64,000 nucleotides of DNA, taken from the NCBI GenBank assembly GCA_964399965.1, contig CAYNRX010000007.1, forward strand, positions 12,542-76,541. The letters run 5' to 3'. The position numbers and the translations under genes were made by a program. The notes below the pieces were generated by a model. The model had not been told where the DNA came from and searched no databases. It saw only the letters and a program-made list of their open reading frames with translations. Source of the stretch: UBA1381 sp964399965. GTDB lineage: Bacteria > Bacillota > Clostridia > UBA1381. The stretch's first letter is position 1, and each line of letters opens with the position of its first letter. Positions 43,969 to 54,100 of the stretch are shown here, piece after piece.

Positions 43969-44949
43969 ATGGCAGAAGCAAGGATCATCGGGTTAGGCGA
44001 GTATGTACCGGAGAAGATATACGACAATGCCTACATGGAGAGCATTGTGGATACGAGCGATGAGTGGATAATGCGGCGAACCGGCATAAAGGAAAGGCAC
44101 ATATCCGCCGATGATGAATATACCACCGATATGGCGACTATTGCCGCTCAAAGAGCGTTGAAAAACGCCGGTGTAAGAGCGGAGGATATAGATCTTTTGA
44201 TACTCGGCACCGTAACGCCTGATTATTTTACCCCGTCCTGTGCCTGTGTGGTGCAGAATAATATCGGAGCGGTAAATGCGGCAGCCATAGATTACAATGC
44301 GGCCTGCTCGGCTTTTGTGACCGGACTTACGATAGCGAAGCAGTTCATACTTTCCGACACCTACAAAAATGTGCTTGTGGTATGCGCTGACGTTCTGTCG
44401 AAGGCTACCGATTACAAGGATCGGGCCACTTGTGTTCTTTTCGGCGATGCTGCCGGTGCGGCGGTCGTATCAGCCTCTGAGACCTCGGGGATACTTTCTA
44501 CGGATATAGGCTCTGATGGAACGGGCTATAAGGCGCTTACGAGCCTTGCCTACAGACGCGATGAGGAAGAACAGGAAAAGCGTGTGGACAAGACCAGAAG
44601 GGATACTTTGTGGATGGCCGGACAAACGGTGATGAAATTTGCCGTTAAGGCTATGGCCAGCGCCTCGCAGAGGGCGGTAGAGAAAGCAGGGCTTACCTGG
44701 GACGATATAGATATGGTGATCCCGCATCAGGCCAATTACCGTATAGTGGACAGCGCGATAAAACGTATGGGCATAGATCATGACAGGGTGTATCTCACGT
44801 TGGAAAAATACGGCAACACCTCAGCCTCCTGTATACCGGTAGCTTTAACAGAGGCGGTTGCCGAGGGCAAGATAAAAAAAGGCGACAAGGTCGTTCTGGT
44901 AGGCTTCGGCGGAGGTCTCACTTGGGGAGCGGCTGTTATAGAGTGGTAA
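43969..44949 (+). CDS. fabH: Beta-ketoacyl-ACP synthase III
   Basis: A 326-residue condensing enzyme that starts fatty-acid synthesis by joining acyl-CoA and malonyl-ACP. Catalytic Cys113 is in NAACSAF; the His and Asn of the triad are in IPHQANYR (near residue 250) and YGNTSAS (near 280). The ATG follows the plsX stop with no gap (TAAATG), ribosome binding site inside plsX. Confidence 0.97.
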   Translation: MAEARIIGLGEYVPEKIYDNAYMESIVDTSDEWIMRRTGIKERHISADDEYTTDMATIAAQRALKNAGVRAEDIDLLILGTVTPDYFTPSCACVVQNNIGAVNAAAIDYNAACSAFVTGLTIAKQFILSDTYKNVLVVCADVLSKATDYKDRATCVLFGDAAGAAVVSASETSGILSTDIGSDGTGYKALTSLAYRRDEEEQEKRVDKTRRDTLWMAGQTVMKFAVKAMASASQRAVEKAGLTWDDIDMVIPHQANYRIVDSAIKRMGIDHDRVYLTLEKYGNTSASCIPVALTEAVAEGKIKKGDKVVLVGFGGGLTWGAAVIEW

Positions 44950-44970
44950 AGCTCGGAAAGGATAGATCTT

Positions 44971-45912
44971 ATGAATACAAGATTGTGTGAACTTTTGGGT
45001 ATAGAATATCCGATAATCCAGGGCGGCATGGCCTGGGTGGCTACGGCGGAGTTGGCAGCGGCCGTATCAAACGGCGGCGGCTTGGGATTGATAGCGGCCG
45101 GGAACGCTCCGGCAGAGGTCGTGCGGGAACAGATAAACAAGGCCAGGGAGCTTACGGATAAACCGTTCGGAGTGAACGTAATGCTGATGTCGCCGTTTGC
45201 CGATGAGGTCATGAAAGTCATAATCGAGGAAAAACCGGCTGTGGTAGCAACCGGCGCCGGAAATCCCGGCAAATACATTGCCGATATAAAAGCAGCAGGG
45301 ATAAAGATACTTCCTGTCATAGCAAGTGTGGCGATGGCCAAGCGTATGGAAAAGATGGGTGTTGACGCGGTGATCGCAGAGGGCACCGAGGCCGGAGGCC
45401 ATATAGGTGAACTGACAACGATGGTGCTTGTGCCGCAGGTGGCGGAAGCGGTAGAGATACCGGTGGTGGCCGCCGGAGGTATAGCTGACAATCGCGGTAC
45501 GATCGCGGCGTTTGCCTTGGGCGCTGACGGTATACAGGTGGGAACGCGGTTCATCTGCTCCGATGAATGTATAGCTCACGATAACTATAAGCAAGCCGTT
45601 TTAAAGGCTAAGGATCGCGATGCGGTCGTTACCGGGCGGAGCACCGGCGCCCCGGTAAGAGCGCTCAAGAACAAGCTTACCAAGGAGTATGAGCGATTGG
45701 AAAAAGAGGGCGCGCCTTTTGAAGAGATAGAGGCACTGGGCGTTGGCGGCTTAAGACGGGCGTTTGCTGAGGGCGATGTGCAGATGGGTTCGTTGATGGC
45801 CGGGCAGTCAGCCGCCATGGTACATAAGATAGAGCCATGCGCCGATATTATAAAAAGCTACTTTGAGGGCTGCGAGGGATTATTGGACAAGATAGCCGAA
45901 AAGCTGAAATAA
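44971..45912 (+). CDS. fabK: Enoyl-ACP reductase II (FMN-dependent)
   Basis: A 313-residue TIM-barrel flavoprotein of the FabK/nitronate-monooxygenase superfamily. IEYPIIQGGMAWVA at the N-terminus, EGTEAGGHIGEL (phosphate/FMN loop with the active-site His) and AAGGIADNRG are FabK marks; the operon position confirms it. It carries out the last reduction of each elongation cycle and makes the organism insensitive to triclosan-type FabI inhibitors. No FabI is seen. Confidence 0.95.
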   Translation: MNTRLCELLGIEYPIIQGGMAWVATAELAAAVSNGGGLGLIAAGNAPAEVVREQINKARELTDKPFGVNVMLMSPFADEVMKVIIEEKPAVVATGAGNPGKYIADIKAAGIKILPVIASVAMAKRMEKMGVDAVIAEGTEAGGHIGELTTMVLVPQVAEAVEIPVVAAGGIADNRGTIAAFALGADGIQVGTRFICSDECIAHDNYKQAVLKAKDRDAVVTGRSTGAPVRALKNKLTKEYERLEKEGAPFEEIEALGVGGLRRAFAEGDVQMGSLMAGQSAAMVHKIEPCADIIKSYFEGCEGLLDKIAEKLK

Positions 45913-45924
45913 GGAGAATAACTA

Positions 45925-46863
45925 ATGGGAAAACTGGCATTTATATTCGCAGGACAAGGCGCCCAGGCCGTAGGTATGGGCAAGGAGCTGGCGGAGAATT
46001 TCGCCGTTGCCGACAAGGCGTTTGATGAAGCGTCTGAAGCTCTGGGCTTTGACATCAAAGATATGATATTCAACGGCGACAGCGAAACTTTGATGATAAC
46101 AGAGAATACACAGCCGACGATAGTTACGATGAGCACGGCTGCCTTGAGGGTGCTTGAGGAAAAAGGCGTAAAGCCCGATGTTGTAGCGGGTCTCAGCCTT
46201 GGTGAATATACGGCGCACATAGCGTCGGGTTCGCTTGATTTCGCTGATGCGGTACGGTTGGTGAAAAAACGCGGCAAGTATATGCAGGAAGAGGTTCCGG
46301 TAGGGAAGGGCGCAATGGCTGCGATCTTGGGGCTTAACCAGGAGCAGGTGACAGAATGCTGCCGCAAGGCTTCGGAGCTGGGTATATGCTCCCCGGCTAA
46401 TTTCAACTGCCCCGGTCAGATCGTCGTATCGGGCGAGCCGGAGGCCGTTGACAAATGCTGTGAGCTGGCAAAGGAAATGGGCGCCAAGCGGGCAGTAAAG
46501 ATGCCGGTATCAGCTCCCTTCCACTGTCAAATGCTTATAGGAGCCGGAGAAAAGCTGGCTAAAGAGCTGGAGGATGTAGAGGTAAAGGATATGCAGATCC
46601 CGGTGATAACTAACGTCACCGCCGATTATGTGGAGAAAAAAGAGGATATAAAGCCGCTTTTGATAAAGCAGGTATCAAATTCCGTGCTTTGGGAGAACAC
46701 TATCCGCAGGATGCTTGATGACGGCGTGGATACGTTTGTCGAGGTAGGCCCCGGAAAGACGCTCAGCGGCTTTGTGAAAAGGATAACGCGCGATGCAAAG
46801 ATATTTAACGTTGAGGATATGGCGTCGCTTGAGAAAACATTGGAAGGATTGGGTGTTGAATAA
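45925..46863 (+). CDS. fabD: Malonyl-CoA:ACP transacylase
   Basis: A 312-residue transacylase. GQGAQ at residues 10-14 forms the oxyanion loop, the nucleophile Ser91 is in GLSLGEY, and the partner His is in SAPFHCQM near residue 200. It loads malonyl groups onto ACP. TAATG overlap couples it to fabG by one base. Confidence 0.97.
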   Translation: MGKLAFIFAGQGAQAVGMGKELAENFAVADKAFDEASEALGFDIKDMIFNGDSETLMITENTQPTIVTMSTAALRVLEEKGVKPDVVAGLSLGEYTAHIASGSLDFADAVRLVKKRGKYMQEEVPVGKGAMAAILGLNQEQVTECCRKASELGICSPANFNCPGQIVVSGEPEAVDKCCELAKEMGAKRAVKMPVSAPFHCQMLIGAGEKLAKELEDVEVKDMQIPVITNVTADYVEKKEDIKPLLIKQVSNSVLWENTIRRMLDDGVDTFVEVGPGKTLSGFVKRITRDAKIFNVEDMASLEKTLEGLGVE

Positions 46864-47603
46864 TGCTTAAAGGAAAAACAGCCGTTATAACCGGTTCCGG
46901 AAGAGGGATAGGCAAGGCGATAGCAATGAAGCTGGCCGGATTTGGCGCAAATATCGTTATAAACGATATCCCTTCGTCTGATTATGCCGACCAGACCTGT
47001 GAAGAGATAAAGGCTCTGGGTGTAGAGGCGATAGTAGTTAAGGGCGACGTCAGAAACGCTGACGATGTGGCAAATTTAGTAAAGACATCAGTGGACAAAT
47101 TCGGCCGTATAGATATATTTGTAAATAATGCAGGTATCACCAGAGACGGCCTTATGCTGAGAATGAGCGAAGAGGATTGGGATCTGGTACTTGATATAAA
47201 TCTTAAAGGAGCTTTCAACTGCATAAAAGCCGTATCGAGGATCATGATGAAGCAGAAGAGCGGTTCCATCATTAACATTGCTTCTGTAGTGGGCGAGATG
47301 GGCAACGCCGGGCAGGCAAACTATTCGGCTTCCAAGGCCGGACTTATCGGTCTTACAAAGACCACAGCCAAGGAATTTGCCAAAAAGGGCATACGTTGCA
47401 ATGCTGTAGCTCCCGGATTTATCGCTTCCGATATGACGGATAAGCTGTCTGATGAGGTCAAGAAGCAGTATTATGCCGGTATCCCCATGGGACGTTTTGG
47501 CGATGTGGGAGATGTGGCTGATGTAGTATCATTCCTTGCTTCAGACCTTTCAGGATACGTGACCGGACAGGTGATAAACGTTGACGGTGGGCTTCTGATG
47601 TAA
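46863..47603 (+). CDS. fabG: 3-Oxoacyl-ACP reductase
   Basis: A 246-residue short-chain dehydrogenase. [12 protein letters not shown] is the NADPH-binding motif, the catalytic pair is Tyr154 and Lys158 (YSASK) with Ser upstream in NIASVVGE. It reduces the 3-keto group in each elongation cycle. Start overlaps the fabD stop by one base. Confidence 0.97.
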   Translation: MLKGKTAVITGSGRGIGKAIAMKLAGFGANIVINDIPSSDYADQTCEEIKALGVEAIVVKGDVRNADDVANLVKTSVDKFGRIDIFVNNAGITRDGLMLRMSEEDWDLVLDINLKGAFNCIKAVSRIMMKQKSGSIINIASVVGEMGNAGQANYSASKAGLIGLTKTTAKEFAKKGIRCNAVAPGFIASDMTDKLSDEVKKQYYAGIPMGRFGDVGDVADVVSFLASDLSGYVTGQVINVDGGLLM

Positions 47604-47686
47604 AGCTGTTATATAATCCTGTAAGGATCTATATAAATTTACGGGTCGTATTGATCTGTGCAATATCGAAGAAGGAGGTGTTACAA

Positions 47687-47923
47687 GTGGACGATTTCGA
47701 GAGAGTAAAGAATGTGATCATTGAGCAGCTGGGCGTTGATGAAGATGCTATCACTAAGGAGGCGTCTTTTGTTGACGATCTGGGAGCGGATTCGCTGGAT
47801 ATTGTAGAGTTGATCATGGGTCTGGAAACTGAGTTTGGGATCGAGATCCCGGACGAGAGCGCTGAGACCATCAAGACAGTTGGCGATGCACTGGCTTATA
47901 TCAGCAAGGAGAAGCATGATTAA
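47687..47923 (+). CDS. acpP: Acyl carrier protein
   Basis: A 78-residue acidic four-helix protein. Ser36 in [11 protein letters not shown] is the phosphopantetheine site. AGGAGG lies eight bases before a GTG at 47687; the open frame back to 47651 has no site and would add an atypical basic N-terminus. A perfect hairpin follows 9 bases after the stop and may help keep acpP mRNA more abundant than neighbours. Confidence 0.96.
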   Translation: MDDFERVKNVIIEQLGVDEDAITKEASFVDDLGADSLDIVELIMGLETEFGIEIPDESAETIKTVGDALAYISKEKHD

Positions 47924-47932
47924 TGGAAATCG

Positions 47933-47972
47933 GGTATGCTGCCGTGATGTTTATACAGCATGGCAGCATACC
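47933..47972 (+). other. Hairpin between acpP and fabF
   Basis: GGTATGCTGCC/GGCAGCATACC perfect 11-bp stem with an 18-base loop and no T tail. More likely a processing or stability element than a terminator, since fabF has no promoter of its own that I can see. Confidence 0.6.
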
Positions 47973-48033
47973 AAATCAAGGAAATTATTTTGAGTTTATA
48001 TATACATATCATGACAAAACTGGAGGACGATTC

Positions 48034-49275
48034 ATGAAACGAAGAGTAGTAGTTACGGGGCTGGGAGCCGTAACGCCGCTGGGAAATGACGTCAAGTCGT
48101 TTTGGGAAGCGATAAAGGCCGGAAAAAGCGGCATCACTAACGTGACGCGTTTTGACGCTACGCCGTTCAAATGCCAGGTGGCAGGCGAGGTCAAGGATTT
48201 TGACGTCACAGAGCATATAGAGAGAAAAGAAGCCAGAAAGATGGATCTCTACACGCAGTATGCGGTCGTAGCGGCTAAGGAGGCATTTGCCGAGGCTGGC
48301 ATAGACATGGATAAAGAAGATCCGTGGAGAGTGGGAGTCATAACCGGTTCCGGTATCGGTGGTATAGAGACTTTTGAGGATCAGCACGGAGTGATGATGA
48401 CACGCGGCAATACCCGCGTAAGTCCGTTCTTTATCCCCATGATGATATCCAACATGGGTGCAGCCCAGATAGCGATAACATTAAAGGCGCAGGGTGTGAA
48501 TGAAAACGTGGTATCGGCCTGTGCATCGGGTACGAACGCTATAGGCGAGGCCTTCCGCCATATCCAGTATGGTACGAGCGATATAATAGTTGCCGGCGGT
48601 GCGGAAGCGGCGATCACTCCGACCTCTTTTGCAGGATTCTGCAATATGAAGGCGCTTTCGACCGGATCGAACGAGGATGCAGAACATGCGTCAAAGCCGT
48701 TTGATGCTGATCGCGACGGCTTCGTAATGGGCGAAGGCGCAGGCTTTGTCGTACTGGAAGAGCTTGAGCACGCCAAGGCGCGCGGAGCGAATATAATCTG
48801 TGAAATGGTTGGCTACGGTGCGACTGATGACGCATATCACATCACCAGCCCTATCCCCGGCGGAAAGGGCGGAGCCAAGGCGATGGAATTTGCCATAAAG
48901 GACGCCGGAGTAGAGCCGGAGGATATAACATACATCAATGCCCACGGTACCTCTACGAAGTATAATGATGAGTTTGAGACTCAGGCGATAAAGGAAGTAT
49001 TTGGTGAGACGGCCTATAAGGTGGCTGTAAGCTCAACAAAGTCCATGACCGGCCATCTCTTAGGGGCGGCAGGCGGCGTGGAAGCTATCGTATGCGCCAA
49101 GGCTATAAAGGATAGCTTTATACCGGCTACCATCAATTACAAAACACCCGACCCGGCTTGTGATTTGGACATAGTTCCCAACGAGGGCAGGGAGCAGGAA
49201 GTAGAATATGCGATGTCAAATTCGCTCGGCTTCGGCGGACATAATGCGACTATCGTATTTAAGAAATATGAATAA
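48034..49275 (+). CDS. fabF: Beta-ketoacyl-ACP synthase II
   Basis: A 413-residue condensing enzyme. [15 protein letters not shown] marks the N-terminus; Cys163 in [14 protein letters not shown] is the nucleophile, with His in NAHGTST (near 303) and [10 protein letters not shown] (near 340). It elongates acyl-ACP. The frame opens back to 47923 across the acpP hairpin, but GGAGG before the ATG at 48034 decides the start. No accBCDA or fabZ genes follow; the fab block ends here. Confidence 0.97.
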   Translation: MKRRVVVTGLGAVTPLGNDVKSFWEAIKAGKSGITNVTRFDATPFKCQVAGEVKDFDVTEHIERKEARKMDLYTQYAVVAAKEAFAEAGIDMDKEDPWRVGVITGSGIGGIETFEDQHGVMMTRGNTRVSPFFIPMMISNMGAAQIAITLKAQGVNENVVSACASGTNAIGEAFRHIQYGTSDIIVAGGAEAAITPTSFAGFCNMKALSTGSNEDAEHASKPFDADRDGFVMGEGAGFVVLEELEHAKARGANIICEMVGYGATDDAYHITSPIPGGKGGAKAMEFAIKDAGVEPEDITYINAHGTSTKYNDEFETQAIKEVFGETAYKVAVSSTKSMTGHLLGAAGGVEAIVCAKAIKDSFIPATINYKTPDPACDLDIVPNEGREQEVEYAMSNSLGFGGHNATIVFKKYE

Positions 49276-49284
49276 TTGCTGAGA

Positions 49285-49314
49285 AATAGGGACAGGAATT
49301 TTTCTGTCCCTATT
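49285..49314 (+). terminator. Hairpin after fabF
   Basis: AATAGGGACAG/CTGTCCCTATT perfect 11-bp stem; the loop, not the 3' side, holds the T run. A second hairpin with TATGGA and GCTCTCA arms lies at 49322-49372. Termination is uncertain and rnc may be partly co-transcribed with fab. Confidence 0.5.
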
Positions 49315-49428
49315 CTGGCATGATATGGATCGCTCTCAGCAGCCAGGCCGAGTGTTGAGAGCAGTCCATATAGAGGATACATTTTGTCGCAGACGGAAAA
49401 TAAACGATAGAAAGGTTATGGATCATTA

Positions 49429-50103
49429 ATGACAGATGTTGAAAAAAAGATCGGATATGAGTTTAACAAGCTCCATTATCTGGAGCGCGCGCTGACGCAC
49501 AGCTCTTATGCCAATGAAAAGAAAACACAGAGCAACGAAAGACTGGAATTTTTAGGGGATTCCGTGTTGAGCCTTATTGTGAGCAACTACCTCTTTCACA
49601 AACTTTCCCGCAAGGACGAGGGTGATCTGACAAAGATACGCTCCACGCTGGTGTGCGAATCGGCACTGGCGGAAGTGGCAAAAAAAATCGACCTGGGCAA
49701 GCTGATACTTCTGGGCCGCGGTGAAGAGATGACGGGCGGCAGAGAGCGGGCGTCGGTGGTATCGGACGCCTTTGAAGCACTTTTGGCGGCGATATACCTT
49801 GACGGTGGTTTTGAAGCGGCGGAAAACTGGCTGATGTCGCTAATGTCGGAGGAGTTGGAAGTCGGCTGTACCGGCAAGTATTATAAGGATTATAAGACGA
49901 TACTGCAGGAGGAGATGCAGAAGCGTTCCGGCAGCCGCGTTTCATACCGCATGACCGGTGAAAAAGGACTTGAGCACAGTAAGACCTTTGCCGTAGACGT
50001 ACTGGTCGATGGAGATATCTTTGGCAGCGGTACCGGCACAAGCAAAAAGGAGGCGGAACAGGCGGCGGCGGAAGCTGCTCTTTCCGCTATGGGGCTGATA
50101 TGA
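49429..50103 (+). CDS. rnc: Ribonuclease III
   Basis: A 224-residue double-strand-specific RNase. The catalytic signature NERLEFLGDSVLSL is near residue 37, and a C-terminal dsRNA-binding domain (about 155-224, ending SKKEAEQAAAEAALSAMG) is complete. It processes rRNA and structured mRNAs, which could include the many intergenic hairpins of this region. Overlaps the next gene by 4 bases. Confidence 0.97.
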   Translation: MTDVEKKIGYEFNKLHYLERALTHSSYANEKKTQSNERLEFLGDSVLSLIVSNYLFHKLSRKDEGDLTKIRSTLVCESALAEVAKKIDLGKLILLGRGEEMTGGRERASVVSDAFEALLAAIYLDGGFEAAENWLMSLMSEELEVGCTGKYYKDYKTILQEEMQKRSGSRVSYRMTGEKGLEHSKTFAVDVLVDGDIFGSGTGTSKKEAEQAAAEAALSAMGLI

Positions 50104-51089
50104 AGGAGTACCACATACCTATATTCGTCAGCCATCGCGGCTGTCCGTTCCAATGTGTGTTCTGCAATCAAACACGTATAACCGGTGAAAGCGGCAGGGT
50201 ATCGGCCGCGGATGTCAAAAGGACGATAGATGAATATCAGGCAACGCTTAAGGACAAGAGCCGTTTTACCGAGGCTGCATTTTTTGGCGGCAGCTTTACC
50301 GGCATAGCGGTAGAGGAACAGGAGGAGCTTTTAGGCGCAGCGTATGAATTTGTAAAGAAAGGCGATATAGACGGCATACGCGTATCGACGCGTCCCGATT
50401 ATATTTCTCCGCCGGTCATAGAAAGGCTTTTGAGATACGGTGTGACGACAGTGGAGCTGGGTGTGCAGTCGATGGACGAAGAGGTGTTGAAGCTTTCAGG
50501 CCGCGGCCACAGTGCTGCCAGTGTGGAAAATGCCGTTGCCTTATTAAAAAAGACGCAGATGCGTATAGGCCTGCAAATGATGACCGGACTTCCCGGCGAC
50601 ACGATGGAAAAGTCGCTTTATACGGCGGGTGAATTTATCCGTCTGCGCCCGCAGATGGTGCGGATCTATCCTACGCTGGTGATCAAGGGCACGATGCTCA
50701 ACACGCTTTATGAACAGGGGCTTTACCGGCCGCAGACGGTCGCAGAGGCGGTGCAGCTGTCAAAACGACTTGTTTTGATGTTTAGGAAAGAAGGCATAGA
50801 GGTGATACGCGTAGGCTTACAGCCGACAGAGGAGATACGCGAGGGCGCCTCGGTTACAGCAGGGCCATATCACCCGGCATTCGGCGAGTTGGTGGAGTCG
50901 GAGATATTCTTTGATATGCTCACAGAGCATAAGCCCTCTGGCATATGCCGGGTACGGGTAAATCCGGCTGATGTGTCAAAAGTGGTGGGACAAAAAAGAC
51001 GTAATATAAAAAGGCTTGAGCAAATGGGCGTACGGCTTGAGATAATACAGGATAAGGGGATAAAAAAGGGCGGCCTTGAGCTGGCCTAA
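50100..51089 (+). CDS. Elp3-like radical SAM protein
   Basis: A 329-residue radical SAM protein. Near the N-terminus the cluster motif is CPFQCVFC (Cys-x3-Cys-x2-Cys), followed by FFGGSFTGI and a B12-free Elp3-like core (VELGVQSMDEEVLKLSGRGH, MTGLPGDT). No acetyltransferase domain, unlike true Elp3. Clostridia carry it between rnc and smc; a tRNA modification role is plausible but unproven. ATGA overlap with rnc shows coupled translation. Confidence 0.85.
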   Translation: MKEYHIPIFVSHRGCPFQCVFCNQTRITGESGRVSAADVKRTIDEYQATLKDKSRFTEAAFFGGSFTGIAVEEQEELLGAAYEFVKKGDIDGIRVSTRPDYISPPVIERLLRYGVTTVELGVQSMDEEVLKLSGRGHSAASVENAVALLKKTQMRIGLQMMTGLPGDTMEKSLYTAGEFIRLRPQMVRIYPTLVIKGTMLNTLYEQGLYRPQTVAEAVQLSKRLVLMFRKEGIEVIRVGLQPTEEIREGASVTAGPYHPAFGELVESEIFFDMLTEHKPSGICRVRVNPADVSKVVGQKRRNIKRLEQMGVRLEIIQDKGIKKGGLELA

Positions 51090-51107
51090 AGGGAGTTGAG
51101 AATAAAC

Positions 51108-54100
51108 TTGCTGTTAAAGAGATTGGAGCTTCAGGGCTTTAAATCATTTGCCGACAAGACAGTCCTGGATTTTTCCAGCGGAGTTACCGCCGTTGTAGGA
51201 CCGAACGGAAGCGGCAAGAGCAACATTTCTGATGCGCTGCGCTGGGTGATGGGCGAAATGAGCGCGAAATCTCTGCGCGGTTCCAATATGCAGGACGTGA
51301 TATTTTCCGGTACCGAAAAACGCCGCCGGGTGAATTACGCCGAGGTGAGTATGACGCTTGATAATTCCTCTCATTTATTCCCAGTCGATTTTGAGGAGAT
51401 AGTCGTAACGCGTCGCGTTTACCGTTCGGGTGAGAGCGTATACCAGATAAACCGCGCTGCCTGCCGCTTAAAGGATATCCATGCCCTATTTATGGACACG
51501 GGGCTGGGACGTGATGGCTATTCCATGATAGGCCAAGGAAGTGTTGCCCAGATACTTTCAACGAAAGCCGAGGATAGGAGAAGTATATTCGAGGAGGCGG
51601 CCGGTGTTTCCAAGTATAAGTACAGGAAGGAAGAAGCCGCAAGAAAGTTGGCAGGTGTGGATGAGAATCTTGTCCGTATAGAGGATATTGTATCAGAATT
51701 GGAAAAACAGGTCGAGCCGCTTTTCCGGCAGTCAGAAAAGGCCAGGAAATATCTCGCGCTATACGAGGATATGAAACGGCTGGACGTAAATATGAGTATG
51801 CGGATGCTGGAGAAGAATAACAGCCTTTATGAGGAGGCGGATACGCTTTTTAAGGAGGCAGAGGAGGAGCTTGACGGCCTTAAGGCAATAGAGTCGGAGA
51901 CTGAGGAGAAAATAAACGATCTCTACAGCAAAAGCCGCCGTACTGATGAGGAGCAGAACGAAAAGCACCAAAAGCTGCGCGAATGCGAAACCAAGTCCAT
52001 GTCGTATGCCAACATGATATCCATGGCGGAAAACGACATAAAAAATAACCGGGCGATGGTGACGCGTATAGATGAGGAGATAGCGAGTTCTTTGGAGAGG
52101 AATGACGAGAGAAGAAAGAGCATAACCTCTCTGAACGAGGAGATCGCGCAAAAACTGCGTCTTTGCGAGGAGCTAAAGCAAAGGATAGAGGATTCTGCCG
52201 CCGATGAGGAGGGACGCGAACAAGAGCGGCGCGGACTTTTGGAGCGAATAGACAAGGCCAAAGCGGAGATGCTATCCTGTGTGGAAACGATGGCGCATAA
52301 AAGGACGGCATATGCCAAAATGGAAACGAAGCGTAAGGCGGATCTTGAACGATGCCGGGCGTTGGAATTGGAGATACAGAGCTTCGACAAAGGGATAGAG
52401 GAGACCAGGAAAAGCATAGGCCGTATACAGGAGGATATAGAGACAAAAGATAAAAAACGCCAGAAGCTGTGCACGGTGTTGGAGGGTGATGAGCAGAAAA
52501 TATCCGCCTTACGGGCAGAATGCGAGAAGATTTCCGCCGAGCTGAACCGGTTGAGCGTAGAGTATGATTCGGCGCGTTCAAAGCGGCAGATATTGGTCGA
52601 TATGGAAAATGATTACGAGGGCTACGCACGCAGCGTTAAGGCGGTGTTAAAAGCCCGGGAGCTTAAAGAGCTGGGGATATTCGGCACGGTCGCCTCGCTG
52701 ATAGAGGTGGACGAACGCTACGTTACAGCGATAGAAACGGCTTTGGGCGGAGCATTACAGAATATTGTTACCGAAAGCGAGAATGAGGCCAAGGCCTGCA
52801 TAGAATATCTGCGCAAAACGAAATCCGGACGGGCAACGTTTCTTCCAGTATCGAGCGTAAAGGGAAGGATCCTGGAAAATGCGGAGATTGTCAGAAAGGA
52901 AGAGGGATATATAGGGCTTGGTTCGGAGCTGGTGAGATATGATCCCCGATATAAGGGAATATTTACAAGCTTGCTGGGACGTGTAGCGGTGGTCGATAAT
53001 ATCGATAACGCTATAAGGATAAGCCGGAGATTCGGTTACAAATTCCGTATAGTGACGCTGCGCGGCGACGTTTTAAATGCCGGCGGTTCTCTATCGGGCG
53101 GAAGCGGCGGAAAGACGGGCGGCTTTTTATCGAGAGCGGCGGAGATAAAACGATTGGCAGCTCTGCTTGAACAGCAAAAGTCTCAGATCGTTGCTTCCAA
53201 GCAAGGTGGTATGAAACTGCAAGAGGAGCTTAATGAGGTAAAGGAACGGGCAGTCTCATACAGGCAGGTCATACGGAGCTATGAGGATGAATTGTTAAGG
53301 CTTGGGAGTGAGCTGGAGCATTTGCACTCCTCGCTTGATGCGAGTGACGGCAGCCGTGAGAGCCGCGAACAGGAGCTTGAGGAGCTGTCCCGCAGCCTAG
53401 CCGCTTCGGCCGATGATTCGGCAGAAGCGGTAGCGGCGATACGCGAGGAGGAAAACAGGCGTACCGCGCTGGAAAAAGAGACAGAAGAGCTATCATCACT
53501 GCTTGAAAGAGCAGAGGAGGATAAGGAGCGGCGTTCTGACGAAGCTATGCAGGACAAGATGGAGCTGGCCGGTATTGAAAAGGATATTGAAGCTCTGCGG
53601 GCAAAGGTATCGTCACTTGAAGAGGAGATATCGTTTACGCAGCAGACGAATATCAGTAAGGAAGAGGATAAAAAACGTATAGCAAAGGTGAATGAGGGCT
53701 TAGCGGCTCGGATTGAGGATAATAGGGAGCTTATGCAGAATGTGAACAGCCTTTGCGAGGAGATAAAAAAGCAGCTGGCCTCGCTTGACGCCCGCAAGGA
53801 GGAAATAGTGGGGAGGCTCAAGCAGATGCAAAGCTCCGGGAAGGAGCTTACCGACAAATTGCTTGCTATGCAGAAAGAGCTTTCAAGGCTTGACAGCCGC
53901 AGGGTGAAACTGGAGCTGGAAAAGGAAAATATAACCAATCGCCTTTGGGACGATTATGAGCTGACGCCGGCGGCTGCGTATGAATACATGGAGGATATCA
54001 CCAGCGAAAAGGAAGCTACAGAACAGCTTAAGAGCTTGAAATCACAGATAAAAGCTCTGGGCAGCGTCAACATGGATTCTATCGAAGAGTATAAGAATGT

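Noticed and set aside
51880..52629. Long antisense frames within smc
   Set aside because: Opposite the coiled-coil coding region, low complexity, no start signals.
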